This document shows positions 17,978 through 28,282 of a stretch of 64,000 nt of DNA, one piece after another. The first letter of the stretch is position 1. Every line of letters starts with the position of its first letter. The translations under genes and the position numbers were made by a program. Where the stretch lies: the NCBI GenBank assembly GCA_022496185.1, contig WTXG01000111.1:1-64000 (forward strand), in the 5' to 3' direction. The notes under the pieces are model-generated. The model did no database searches. It saw nothing but the letters and a program-made list of their open reading frames with translations, and had not been told where the DNA came from. The DNA is from Multifurca ochricompacta (lineage: Eukaryota; Basidiomycota; Agaricomycetes; Russulales; Russulaceae).

Positions 17978-20869
17978 CTAGGTAGAATCACTGTCATCAA
18001 TAATATCTATTATAGCCTTTGCCTTCCCTGTCCGCTTCCCTTTATCCTTAAAAGCAGCTATTATATCATTGTAAGGAATAAGATCAGGAATATCACACCA
18101 TGACCCAAGTACTGTAGCTGCTCACATAGACTCATCCAAGAGAGAATGTCGCATTTTTGAGACTGTTAAACCACCTTTTGAAAACGCGCGTTCAACATCA
18201 GTTGAGGTTGCTGCCATGTATATTCAGCACCACAAAAATGAAAGTAGTGATTAATAACCCACCTGGAATGGAAAGGAAGTTGATAGCCATTTGTGCAAGT
18301 GGATGGCCTGTTGCCTTCATTGCTGTCCAGTATGTGATCGGATCAGTGTTGGTGACAGTGGGTGCATTAGACAGCCATTCATCCAGGGCGTCGACAGGTG
18401 TAAACTTGTCATGCAGTGCGCCAAAATATTTTGCCGAAAGGCTAGTCGGTTCCTAATTAAACGCAGAGTGAGCAATTGCCAATTACTCCTTGACATATAT
18501 TTGAAATCTTACCTTTGATGTGACGCTTGATGCTGCTGTTGATGTCATAGATGTCATAGATAGCACTTCTGGCTTGTATGCTTGCCATTCCTGTCGCGCG
18601 AGGTCCTCTGCGGCCTTGATCCACTCATGTTTCCATCCTGCCTTGATGAAGTATGAAGTCTTGTGTCGAGGGTGAAGAACTAAGATGATTAGATAAGAAA
18701 AATAAGAAAGCAAATCTTGACTTACTCATAGCAACGCGAAATACCAAGGAATCGTCAGTAAGCGCGTAATACTTACTCATTAGCAGTGACCCTCGAAGCG
18801 CGGCTCCCCGGACAGTTAGGTGGAGTGACTTATTATCAATGAAGTCATCCATTGCAGTAGTTAGAATGTCAACAATTGGGATGACATCATGTATAAGAGG
18901 GGTTTTGTTTTGAGAAATCTTCTTTGTCGCGTCGATGAACAGATCTAAGAGAGGGTGCAGCTGCTCGAGTATCTTCCACTCTGCCTCTGACAACTGAAAC
19001 CTCTTCAAGCAGACGCCACGTACTTTGTTGTGCTCGTGCATTACAACGAGCAGTTGAAGCGCTGGCCGAAGTTGAAGCGCGCGGCCGATGAGTTCTGATG
19101 TGCTGTTCCATTGAGTAGCTACATCTTGTACCATAACTTTCGGTCTGATTTGGCTTCGCAAACAGCATTCTTCGAGATCTGCCTTGATGGTTGGGCTGTG
19201 GACTATCTTTGTTGCAAGCCGCCGAAGCTATGTAAAAAGCGATGTAAATAATCTGACAGTTCTGATTAATGATGTCACTGACCTTGAAGACTGAGAAGCG
19301 TCCTAAATTGACCTCCGTGCAAGAAAGCATTGGGATCCTGCCACTATAACCAACATCCTCTACGGCTTCCTGGATCATGGCCTCATCGCTTGCCTTGACC
19401 GCGGGGTCCACTTCGTCGTTGTCCAGTTGAAAATCTATATCTTCGTTGTCCAGATTGTCCTCCTCAATGACGTCATTGACATCTATGTCTTTGAAGAGGT
19501 TGGCGTCATGCCCCTCGTCGTGCTCATCCTCCAATGGCTTGGTCTGCTGGCTGAACTGTGAGAGGATGGCCTGTAAACAACCCAATCGAACTCATTAACA
19601 CAAGACAGAAAGAATAACGAGTTGCGTTGCACCTTCACGACCAAGTTGAGGATGTGCGCAAAGCACCGCACGCGCATCGTCTGACCCTTGAAGCTTGGAA
19701 CCAAGTCTTGAAGCTCGTCCACCATTGTATCGTTATTTGATGCATTATCACAGACAATGGCCAGTACCTAGTACAGTAGATAAATGCCTCTGTTTTCACA
19801 GTATATAACTTGAAACATACCTTATTGTGGATTCCATATTCATGCAGGCATTCTGAGACGCGTGCAGCGAGATAAACACCAGTATGGGCTTTTGGTGCTC
19901 TGTATAATGATTAGCAACTATATTATTTATATGACAACCAGTGATTAACTTACTTGATGAAATCCAGTATCATCGACGTCATCTTGCCCTCCCGAACCCA
20001 ATGGATAGTAGTGCCAATGAATGAAATAACTTGAGGCGTTGTCCAGCCATCTATACCGATGTGTAGCATTCCTTCATAAGCCTGAGAGAAAGGTAAAGTT
20101 AGATGGCAAGACACTGAAAGCGTTGTAAACCTTACCTGTAGCATCTCCATCACCTTTATCTTGCTCATTCGGAAAATCTCCCTAACATTGCGGGATACAC
20201 TGCTCGCGGAAGGGGTGACGCACTTGTTATTAAGGTCATAAAAGATCTCTAAAAGGTCTTGATCCTCAATGATTGAAAACGGCCGATTATGGGGCACGAC
20301 CCAAAGCGCCACTTTCATTCGATGTGTAGCAGGATTGTACTTTGATCCTTGAGCAAATGCAGAGAATGCTTGACTCTGTGCTGTATTTTTCGGATCGCAT
20401 CGGTCCACATGCCGCACCAGATTGCTAGTACTTTCATCATGTCGAGCTCGGGAGATGTATATTGAAGGGTGACTGAATGATTAGTATAATTAGTGCATCA
20501 GGCTTTAAATCGTGATGTAGACTTACTTGCGACAATGAAATGCATACCGCACGACGCCGCCTTTGGAAACAATCTTCGGCGCAGAGAAATGCTCGTAGAC
20601 TCTAGAGGTCCACATCACCATCTGTGCTTCTGTTCGGACATAAATCTCAACTCACATAAGATAAATGTACAACACTTACTGAGCACTTCTTTGTCAGATC
20701 TCTCGTCCGCCTTGTATCGTTTGTTGAATTTCTCGTGTTTGGTCAGTGCTGGTGGTGAAGATGCATGCGAAGATGGTGCAGCAGATGTACCGGGTTGTTC
20801 TGCACCTGAGTCTCCACCTTCAGAGGAAGCCACCCATAACCTTTGGCGCTTGCGTCGAGAGTGAACCAT
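17978..20869 (-). pseudogene. hAT transposase (element Y), one nonsense mutation
   Basis: Multi-exon gene. The start at 20869 gives MVHSRRKRQRLWVASSE. A BED zinc finger is assembled across an intron (VYEHFSAPKIVSKGG...YAFHC, then STSNLVRHVDRC, about 20620-20400). The RNase H-like core follows with LHIGIDGWTTPQVISFIG, VLAIVCDNASNNDTMV, an acidic insertion (about 19500-19380) and VATQWNSTSELIGRAL. The C-terminal hAT dimerisation region reads ATSTDVERAFSKGGLTVSKM and TVLGSWCDIPDLIPYNDI, ending with TAG at 17978-17980. About ten short introns have GT-AG borders. A TGA at 18122-18124 (SM-stop-AATVLG) replaces what was probably CGA and would remove the end of the dimerisation domain. Otherwise the gene seems whole. 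Confidence 0.85.
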
Positions 20870-21100
20870 GGCGTATGACTGTGAGATTGTGTTCGTCCAA
20901 AGAAGCAAGAGGCGGCTCCACAAGAGACAAGAGATAATGTATTGAAGACTTTTTCTGACTTGCTGCTGCTGGTTCTGTTTGACCTTGGGCTTGTTGTTGT
21001 AGAGAAATCGCTTAGTACTCAAGATAAGACAAAGAGAGAGAACAGCGCTTTGATTATGCTTCTGCTGGTTGGTCCTACTACAAGCGTTGTATGATGTACC

Positions 21101-21109
21101 TTTATATAC
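21101..21109 (-). promoter_or_regulatory. TATA box of hAT Y transposase
   Basis: The sense strand reads AGTATATAAAGG about 230 bp upstream of the first ATG. The surrounding 20940-21330 is recognisably similar to the promoter region of hAT Z (60940-61290), which has TATATAAGGG at 61046-61037. The similarity suggests that Y and Z are distant relatives. Confidence 0.5.
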
Positions 21110-21869
21110 TTAGAGAGGCCTAGTAGAATGTGTGCTAATGTGTTTTGAAGAGCGAAGCTGCGCAAGCGAGACGAAAGTGGATGAAACCGAGCAATAAGGA
21201 TGAAACCGGATGTAAAGTAATGAACAGGCAAGCGGCCCGGAATGCATGCAGTCTAAAAGATGCTAAGTAAATTGCTTGTGCTATGCATCAATCGCATTTG
21301 TACCATATCAGAGGCTGTCCGGCACTTAAGTCAAATTAATGTCAGAGTCTATATTATTTTTATGAAGGAGTGTACCACAAGATCGATGAGCAGGGTGTAA
21401 ATCGACCGACCGAAAGCCACCGGATCAGCGGATCAACGGGAGTGGCACTGGCACTACTGCCCCGAGCGTGCTAACGACAATCCACACAAATGTTCTCTAC
21501 ATTCCCTTGTTACTCTATTTTGACCAACTAAACTGGAATGAGCATTACTTGTCTTATCTTTTACCTTATTTAGTTGATGTACTACATCACACAGCACTCG
21601 CTACTAAACTAGGCAGCTCATTTATCTTTTATTAGTTATCATTTTTGATTTTTGCATCCGCATGAAGGCAGCATTGTCAGTCTTTCACGCACGCAGATTC
21701 ACTTATGATCTTTTTTTATTGATTTTCAGTACACATTTTCAGGGTGGTATTTAAATTGCACAGCTATATCTAGGGACAATGTAACTACTGTGAGGATAAT
21801 GTAACTATTGTGAGGACAAAGGAGTCGACATGAGAGCCATAGTGTAAAATTTCTGAGGGAAAAACAACC

Positions 21870-22640
21870 CATCAACCCATTGGACCGACGCGACCTAATC
21901 CGGTTCCCGCGTCGCAGGGAGGAAATGGGCTTGAAAAAGCCCACGTGTCTTGCAGGAACCCCAGAAGGGATTCGACGTGGTGTTTGTGGTTGAAGACCTG
22001 GGGCCAGGTGTGAGCTGAGGCAGGAAGTGTGGGGTGGAAGCGTTTGGTGTAGTCGGCCATGAAGGTGTGCCCGGTAGCAAGGCGCATGGCTGTCAAGGTA
22101 GTATGTCAGTTGAAAGGAGTGGGCCAGGGATTAGTTGCAGCAGACCAGAGTGGGTGGTTAGAACCATCGGGGGGGCGGGTGATGGAGAGTGTATGGGCTT
22201 TGTAATCGCGCCCAGAGGGGTGATCGGCAGTGGGAGTGGCACAAGCGCGGTCACGCAGCCATTCTTCGCACCAATTGTCATATGCGCAAGGGCGAGAGGG
22301 AGCGCCACTTGAGTGAGGAGAGTCCTCGTCAAGCGCACCCAAGGGGGTCGACACGCGGGCGTGGTTTGCGGACTTGGAAGTGATCGCGATCGCCTGGTAG
22401 GTCGTCATCCCCGGGACCCACATGAACGTGAGTCAGGTGTCTGGAAAGGAAGCAAGAAATTTAGTAAGGGAGCATTGGAATGATACAAAGTCACCCATGA
22501 ATTGTTTGTGATCACGCGAGTGGAGGCGAGCTAGCACAGAAGAGGAGAAGGCAGTAAGGTAAATGTGAGAAGAAATAGAGAGCGCACGAAAGAAGTCACA
22601 TCCAGCGCATGGTGCGCGCCAACCCAAATATCTCAACATC
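21870..22640 (-). pseudogene. LINE RNase H and C-terminal remnant within hAT Y
   Basis: On the minus strand a frame gives SLTKFLASFPDT-stop-LTFMWVPG (about 22475-22400), resembling the RNase H strand motif PxTxLxFxWVPGH of Tad-like fungal LINEs, with the arginine as TGA. Downstream is RLATGHTFMADYTKRFHPTL (about 22090-22030) and SLLGFLQDTWAFSSPF, resembling the C-terminal tail of basidiomycete LINE ORF2. A like tail (DLLTFIQDMWAFTRPP) occurs at about 49650-49710. Several frameshifts are present. This is DNA foreign to a hAT element. Confidence 0.5.
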
Positions 22641-22911
22641 AGCCCATGTCACCCTGCTCCACAGCACCATTCCATCGTTTATTTCCCTGGGAGTCCATGA
22701 TGGTGGAGGCAGATGCACCAACCACCTTGCTATCGCATCGGCCCACCTTGGAGAGGGCCACTGTGTTGTGGATAAGCACAGTGGAGGCACGTGGGAGCGG
22801 CAGGAGGTCAGCCAGTTCAGTCCTTCGAGTGAAAGGGGCACCACGCCTGCGAGGTGAATGACAAATGTTAGTCCTGTGATATTGAAAGCCTTTAGAAAGG
22901 TGAGTACATAC

Positions 22912-23216
22912 CCAAAGCCACTCATCTCCACGTCTCGCGTCCAGGTGCCGCCGTTGTCGACGTCCAAGTTGTCAAAAGTATCCTCCATAACACTGCACAG
23001 TCGATTGAGGTCTATCATTGTGTCTCACGCGCTTTGATACCCGGTCCAGCACAGCACACCAGCACCACAGGCACCAAGGAAGGGCATGAAGAAGGTGACC
23101 CAACGGCTGGCACGGGTGCGCCTATCTGGTCGTTGGTTGAGCCACGGTTTATCTTCCTTTGTCAGTTTTTCGGAAAGTAGCGTGGATGGAAGTGGGGCCT
23201 TTGGAGGAAGGTCAGA
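22912..23216 (-). pseudogene. KRE6/SKN1-like glucan-synthesis gene fragment captured by hAT Y
   Basis: The minus frame reads SDLPPKAPLPSTLLSEKL, then TKEDKPWLNQRPDRRTRAS, a single hydrophobic membrane segment (WVTFFMPFLGACGAGVLCW), then LNRLCSVMEDTFDNLD and GTWTRDVEMSGFG. This matches my memory of the membrane anchor and start of the GH16-type domain in fungal KRE6/SKN1 proteins, type II membrane proteins needed for beta-1,6-glucan. A TGA at 23025-23027 interrupts it. A good intron follows (donor at 22911, acceptor at 22847), but the next exon is not recognisable as GH16, so the fragment joins unrelated sequence. Confidence 0.62.
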
Positions 23217-24129
23217 TGGGAGGTAAGAAGGAAAAGTATGAAGAGCGGTGTGAATGGGTCACATGAGAGGGAGGGACCATAGGGATGAGGGGGGTCAAGG
23301 TCATGGTCTACCCAGGCGCCAGCTTCGGGTGGGCAGGCCAGGGGAGGTGTGCACGCGGCGATGGCACCGTAAGATTTACTTATGACAAAATAAAAGAGGG
23401 TTATAATAGAAATAGAGGATAATTAAAACTGGGATTAAGTGTGGCAAAAATAATTTAATAAATAATAATATCTGTGCAGGTATTCCACGAGTACCCGCCC
23501 GGGTACCCGGGGTGCCAAAATCAATACCCGGATCCGCACGAGTATGTTCCCACGGATCACCCGGATCTGCGAGTATCAATACCCACGAGTTTTCCCACGG
23601 CTCTACTCAAAAAACTCGCGAGTTACCCGGACTCGTGCTATGCCCTAACCCAGGGTGCCAAAATCAATACCCGGATCCACATGAGTATTTTCCCATGGAT
23701 CACCTGGATCCGCAAGTATCAATACCCACAAGTTTTCCCACGGCTCTACTCAAAAAACTCGCGAGTTACCCAGACTCGTGCTATGCCCTAATGCCATCCA
23801 CTTTCGTATATTTGGGCCCACTTGACTCTGTGATCATTATCTATAGACGCCCACTGAATTACATATATAAGTCCACTGTAACTACATTGTAGACTCCAGA
23901 CTCGACTTATTGAATACATCGGTGCCTGTCTTCTGGACATCCCCTTTGAAAGCCTTGACTCGATCGTCTCCGTACTTCTGGTACTTTCTGCTCAACATTG
24001 TCTTAGAGTGCAGCCTCTTTGACTTTGACTTCTCCTGTATAACTCCAAGGGGCCTCATTGGTTCCTTACCTGATTACAAACGAGCGCTGTCACACAAGTT
24101 GTGTGGAACATCCCACACTGGACGTAACA

Positions 24130-24359
24130 CAAGTGGTGTTGCACCCACTCCAAAAGCAAGTGAGTGTCAGTCCAAGTCAGTCTAAGTCCAAAAATCAGAT
24201 CAGATAAGAAAGATCATCAACTCCAGTCACATGACTCGGAGTAAGAAGTCGAAACATTGAAACAAAAGTCAAACACATGTGGGTCAAAAAACTGTCACAA
24301 AACATCACATGTGCGTAACAAGTGCATCACAAACTGTTACATTAACAAAAAGTGTCACA
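24130..24359 (-). repeat. Right part of a family A LTR
   Basis: About 230 bp ending GTGTCACA. It matches the part of the family A LTR after its GGTGTTGCACCC box. Element E's 3' LTR cuts it on the left, and B1 Gag sequence starts on the right at 24360. Its left half and first duplication are not in the window, which agrees with the deletion junction at about 12886. Confidence 0.82.
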
Positions 24360-26042
24360 GTATCCATTACTCTAGGAGCCACCATTCCTGGGTTACTACA
24401 GGACCTGCCCCACCAGAATATGGCTTAGGGCCTTGGAGAGAAAATCCTCCAGCTATCATCACTGACTCAGAACCAGAAGAATATATTGAAGAAAACAGTG
24501 AAGATGCACAAGTTATAGCCACCAGCTTTATGGCTCTGTTATGTCCGGTGTGAGATGTTCTGCATGACTTGTGCGACAGCTTTGTGCGTTCGTTCAGATA
24601 AGAGGCCAATAGGACCTCTTGGAGCTTTCGAATGGACGAGTCAAAGTCAAAGGGGCTGTTCCCTAGTGACGATGTTAAGTGGAAAGTGCCAAAAGCACTG
24701 AGATGATCGAGTCAAAGGGTTCAAAGGGGAGTCCAGAAGACAAACACTGATGTATTCAATAAGTCGAGTCTGAGGTCTACAATGTAGTTACAGTGGACTT
24801 ATATACGTAATCGAATGGGCGTCTATAGATAAGATAACGGAGTCAAGTGGGCCCAAATATACGGAAGCAGACGGCGTAGAGTCGGGCTTCTGATAGGGTA
24901 TTAAGTAAGTGTCCAAATCGTAAAGATAAGGAGATAGCAAGATAAGAGGAAAGAAAGCAAACATAGGTATACAGCGCATCAACAAGTCCAAAGCAGGTCA
25001 CGGGGATGGGAGTAGGGCATGTGATGGGTCCCAGGACGGGGACATGATCATGAAGTGTAAAGTGGGCGGTAGGGACAGGTTGCTGTTGGGGAGGTGGAAG
25101 AAAACAGGGTTGCTCGGTAGGGATTGTAACAGGCTCCAACAGTTGCACCCAAGAGTACCATGTTCAGAACATCTGCTTTGGTCTCTCCCCAGATCACATG
25201 ACAAACCTCAGACACCCCAACCATCATCCACCTGATGATGTCGACTATTGCTGCACAGCTCCCAGACCCTGCTCCAGTCGTCCCAGTTCTGAACCTCCCT
25301 CCCCCATCAGGACACCTTATGGGAGTCCTGCCAACCACATTCACCAGCGATCATTCTCAGAGCAAAAAGTTCATGCTCAAGTTCAAGACATTCAAAAATT
25401 TCAATCATGACATCCTGCAGATAGTGAACCCTTTCCAACAAACCAACCTTTTCCTCTCACTCATCAGAGGGGATGCCATCAATGATTGGACAATGGAGCA
25501 GATAGAATGGCTGAATGATAGGATCACAGCCAGAACCAGAACCATGGATGAGGATCTGTGGGATATAGTGGCACAAAGGTTTAAAGATGCCTTCATGGAT
25601 GGGCAGGCCAAGCAGAAGGCTGCCAGAGAGTTGAAAACCTTGAAAATGGAGAGAGGCAACTTGGATGGATATGTGGCCAAGTTTCGCAATCTGGCCAAAA
25701 GAGTGGGGTACGATGTGAATGAAGAGGTGATGCTCAACCTCTTCTCCCAGGGATTGCCTAACCCCTGGTGAAAAACATCATTCAATTCCATCACCCCAAG
25801 TCATGGAGCCAGTGGACAAACGCTGCCAGGAGACAGCAGCAGGACTATTTGGATTTCCAAACACACTTCAGTGTGGACACAAAGAAGGGTAAAACCTGCA
25901 ACCAATGGAAGGCAGTGTTTGGAGTAAAACCTGCAGCTTCACGAGACCCCAATGCCATGGACACCTTGGCAGATCGCACTTGGGCTTGTGCAGCACTCAC
26001 CAATGATGAAATGAAAACCCTCATGAAAGAAGGGTGCTGCTT
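24360..26042 (+). pseudogene. gag: Gypsy Gag, N-terminal and capsid part (B1)
   Basis: Fragments before the solo LTR read like B2 Gag (GPAPPEYGLGPWRENPPAI; EPEEYIEENSEDAQ). After it, 25235-25771 is open: MSTIAAQLPDPAPVVPVLN, GHLMGVLPTTFTSDHSQSKK, then capsid helices with QIEWLNDRITARTRTMDED, FKDAFMDGQAKQKAARELK, YVAKFRNLAKRVGYDVNEE and LFSQGLPNPW, ending in a TGA-type stop. The next frame (25768-26079) leads to the first cysteine of the knuckle, GCCF, where B2 is inserted at TGCTT. Confidence 0.82.
24537..25131 (-). repeat. Solo family C LTR in B1 Gag
   Basis: TGTTATGTCC to GATTGTAACA, 595 bp, flanked by GGCTC (24532-24536 and 25132-25136). Joining the flanks gives TTTATGGCTCCAACAGTTGCACC, collinear with B2 Gag. 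The TATATAAG box and leader lie on the minus strand. Confidence 0.92.
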
Positions 26043-26635
26043 TGTAATGCCTGGTGTGGGCATTCAGCATGATGTGTGACAAGTCATGTAGCAAAACTAC
26101 GAAGTCAAGTGTGCACTGTCTTCCAAGTACATGGAGGTCAGATGAGAAGTCAATACCAAGGAGCTAATCCCTTAGTACTGGTGAATGGAAAAGTGCCAGA
26201 AGCACTGAGATGATTCAGAGGTTGGTTCTTAGAGATCACCCAGAAGGTAATGCACCAAGTTGATTAAGAAGTCGAGTCTGAGCCATACAGGGTTATCTAC
26301 ATAGGTCTTATATACGTAACAGAGTTGGAGTCTAAATCAGAGTATCATACTTGGTGTATCAACAAAGTCATAATCTATCTGTATGAAGAATGGAGTCAGG
26401 GTGGGCCAGGTGAGAATATATGTAGATGGATCCAGTATAGTCGCGATTCTGGTGGGAAAATACATAAGAGTCCTTATGTATGGTATGAGTCAGAGATAAG
26501 CACAGCCCCGGTCAAAGATAAGGAACAAATATATACAAAGAGGTCATAAACACAGTCAACAAAGAACAAACAGGACCAAACAGCACGTCATGTGGGGGGA
26601 AAATGTAAAGAGACAACATAGCGGGGTTCGTAACA
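26043..26635 (-). repeat. 3' LTR (family D) of B2
   Basis: 593 bp. The sense strand has TATATAAG near 26317 and the leader GACTCGACTT (26276-26267 region) about 36 bases later, followed by the hairpin AGTGCTTCTGGCACT. Next to it, 26636-26651 is the complement of the polypurine tract (TTACCCCCTCTCTAAG). Confidence 0.9.
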
Positions 26636-27260
26636 TTACCCCCTCTCTAAGTCCTAGCAGAGCCAGCTAGATTGGCATACTGTCATCATCCTGGACCAAG
26701 GAGAGGTAGTTGTCTGCTACGGCATAGTGGTCCGCATCATAGTTCTCCTTGTCCTTGTCCTCCAGGCAAACATGGGTTCATAGAAAACCATAGGGGCCTC
26801 GCCTCCCACAGCGAAAACAGCCATTGTAGACATGGCAGTCAATCTCCCAGTGTCTGGCGTTATGAGAGAGACATTTGCCGCACCATCCCAATGGATTCTG
26901 GACAGTGGGGGCCTGCATGAGTCGACGGAATAAACACTGGCAGCTCCAGTGTGAGGTACTCTGGCAGTGCCGACATCGCTTCTTGGCTGAGGGGCAACAC
27001 CAGCTAAGGTGGTACTTGCTGCTACAGCACTAGGGCATAGCATGAGTCTGGGTAACTTGTGAGTTTTTTGAGTAGAGCCATGGGAAAACTCACAGGTATT
27101 GATACTCATGGATCCGGGTGATCTGTGGGAAAATGCTCATGCGGATCCGGGTATTAATTTTGGCACCCCAGGTACCCACATGGGTACTCATGGAATACTC
27201 ATGGGAATATTATTATATAAAATTATTTTTTTAATAGGCTCCTCAACCTAGAACAGAAAT

Positions 27261-27336
27261 GGCTGAAACATGGATTGAACCTAAGACCTCTGGGAACAAG
27301 CTCAGTCTGGTGCTCTAACCACTAAGCCACCCAGCC
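27261..27336 (-). other. tRNA-like segment in hAT MITE
   Basis: A 76-base match to 16172-16247 with box A TGGCTTAGTGG and box B GGTTCAATCC intact, and the terminal pairing GGCTGGG/TTCAGCC. Weak internal stems argue against a working tRNA. Confidence 0.58.
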
Positions 27337-27384
27337 TCACTAGTAAAGACACACAATATATTATATATAGGGTTATGCAGAATT

Positions 27385-27735
27385 GATTTTATCACTTGTA
27401 TCTAATTAATTGTGAACGCGTTTTGATCTTATCACTTGTATTATCTTAGATGTATATCTTTAGTATCTAATTAATTGTGAATGCATTTTTGATCTTATCA
27501 CTTAGATGTACATCCCAAGTATCTAATTAGTTGTGAATGCATTTTTGATCTTATCACTCAGATGTACATTCCAAGTATCTAATTAGTTGTGAACACATTT
27601 TTGATCTTATCACTTGTATTAGATGTATATCCTAAGTATCTAATTAACTGTGAATGCATTTTTGATCTTATCACTTAGATGTATATCCTAAGTATCTAAT
27701 TAATTGTGAACACATTGTTGATCTTATCAATTAGG
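27385..27735. repeat. Minisatellite of about 56 bp in hAT MITE
   Basis: Six to seven units with the core GATCTTATCACTTAGATGTA and ATCTAATTAATTGTGAA, the reverse complement of the array in hAT X. Confidence 0.88.
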
Positions 27736-28282
27736 CATGATCCTGGCATCTCTGTACCGATGCGTGCTGATGCATGCATTCTTAAGCCTACCTTCCTAGA
27801 TAGGAAGGCAATGCACAGTCCGATCAGTGTGCCCCACACTTCGCGTTTTTTCGCGTTTTTTTGTGTTTTTTCACATTTCTATAGATATTGTAACTGATTC
27901 TTGTTTTATTTTGGATTGGATGCATGATCTGACTTGAAACTTCGTGGGATTGTAGTAACATATATATTCTTTCTGTGTATGCAAGATGAAGATCTCTGGC
28001 TGCCTCAAACCTTACAAGTAAACCTACGAGTATACCCACGAGTACTTGGATCCATGTGAGTATAGGACTCACGGCTCCAGGTGATCTGTGGGAACATACT
28101 TGTGTGGATCTGAGTATGGGATTATCTAATCTAAATACCCATGAGTTCGGATCCGGGTAACTCATGAGTGCACTCATGCTAGGCCCTATACAGCACCAGC
28201 AAAGCTTCCCATAGGGGTTTTCATGGAGGTGTGGCATTTCGAGACAGTGTGGGTTAAGCCAGGGTGCTAGGTTGAGGCAGTG

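Larger units (their letters stand above)
16343..23647 (-). mobile_element. Autonomous-type hAT element Y with captured DNA
   Basis: A 7305-bp element with TIRs TAGGGCCTAGCACGAGTGC and ACTCGTGCTATGCCCTA, and a perfect 8-bp duplication ACCCAGGG (16335-16342 and 23648-23655). It lies inside the terminal region of hAT X. It carries a transposase gene (17978-20869, minus). Beyond the transposase and its promoter it holds unrelated DNA: a tandem intron-exon array (16836-17820), a LINE RNase H remnant (about 21870-22640) and a KRE6-like gene fragment (22912-23216). Shared TIRs make it the likely mobiliser of X and the two MITEs. Confidence 0.88.
15218..23790. mobile_element. Non-autonomous hAT element X, carrying hAT Y
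   Basis: It begins TAGGGCCTAGCACGAG and ends CTCGTGCTATGCCCTA, with 8-bp duplications ACGCCATC (15210-15217) and ATGCCATC (23791-23798), which differ at one CpG. The uninterrupted site (GCTTTACGCCATCCACTT) is visible at 57019-57037. X itself is only about 1.26 kb: TIRs full of GGATCCG/ACTCG palindromes, a ~56-bp minisatellite and a tRNA-like segment. The rest is element Y. The MITEs at 27031 and 49840 have the same plan. There is no transposase of its own. Confidence 0.88.
14368..24129 (+). repeat. 3' LTR (family C) of element E, split by nested insertions
   Basis: It starts TGTTACGACC and ends GGACGTAACA. Once the nested solo LTR (14598-15189) and hAT X (15218-23790) with their duplications are removed, about 584 bp remain, matching the 592-595 bp of solo C LTRs. 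The last part (23799-24129) has a TATATAAG box near 23866 and the leader motif GACTCGACTT near 23902. The right flank is a piece of a family A LTR (24130-24359). Confidence 0.85.
27031..28188 (-). mobile_element. hAT MITE (X/Y family) in B2
   Basis: TAGGGCATAGCATGAG to CTCATGCTAGGCCCTA, 1158 bp, with a perfect 8-bp duplication TACAGCAC (27023-27030 and 28189-28196). It contains the tRNA-like segment and a shorter version of the minisatellite. Many CpGs of the 49840 copy are TG or CA here, so this copy is more decayed. Confidence 0.92.
26652..28282 (-). pseudogene. pol: Zinc-knuckle cluster ending Pol of B2
   Basis: This continues the extension downstream of 28283. The knuckle series, comparable with that of E, starts LCWCC just before the hAT MITE (28197) and resumes at 27030 with CRHCQS, CGKCLSHNARHWEIDC and CFRCGRRGPYGFL-stop-THVC. 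The last codons, YLSLVQDDD, lead to the polypurine tract. One TGA is visible (FL-stop-TH, from CGA). Confidence 0.72.

Noticed and set aside
22596..22846. Continuation of the KRE6-like exon into a second coding exon
   Set aside because: A good acceptor exists at 22847, but the following frame has no GH16 similarity that I can see, so the gene model was stopped at the donor.
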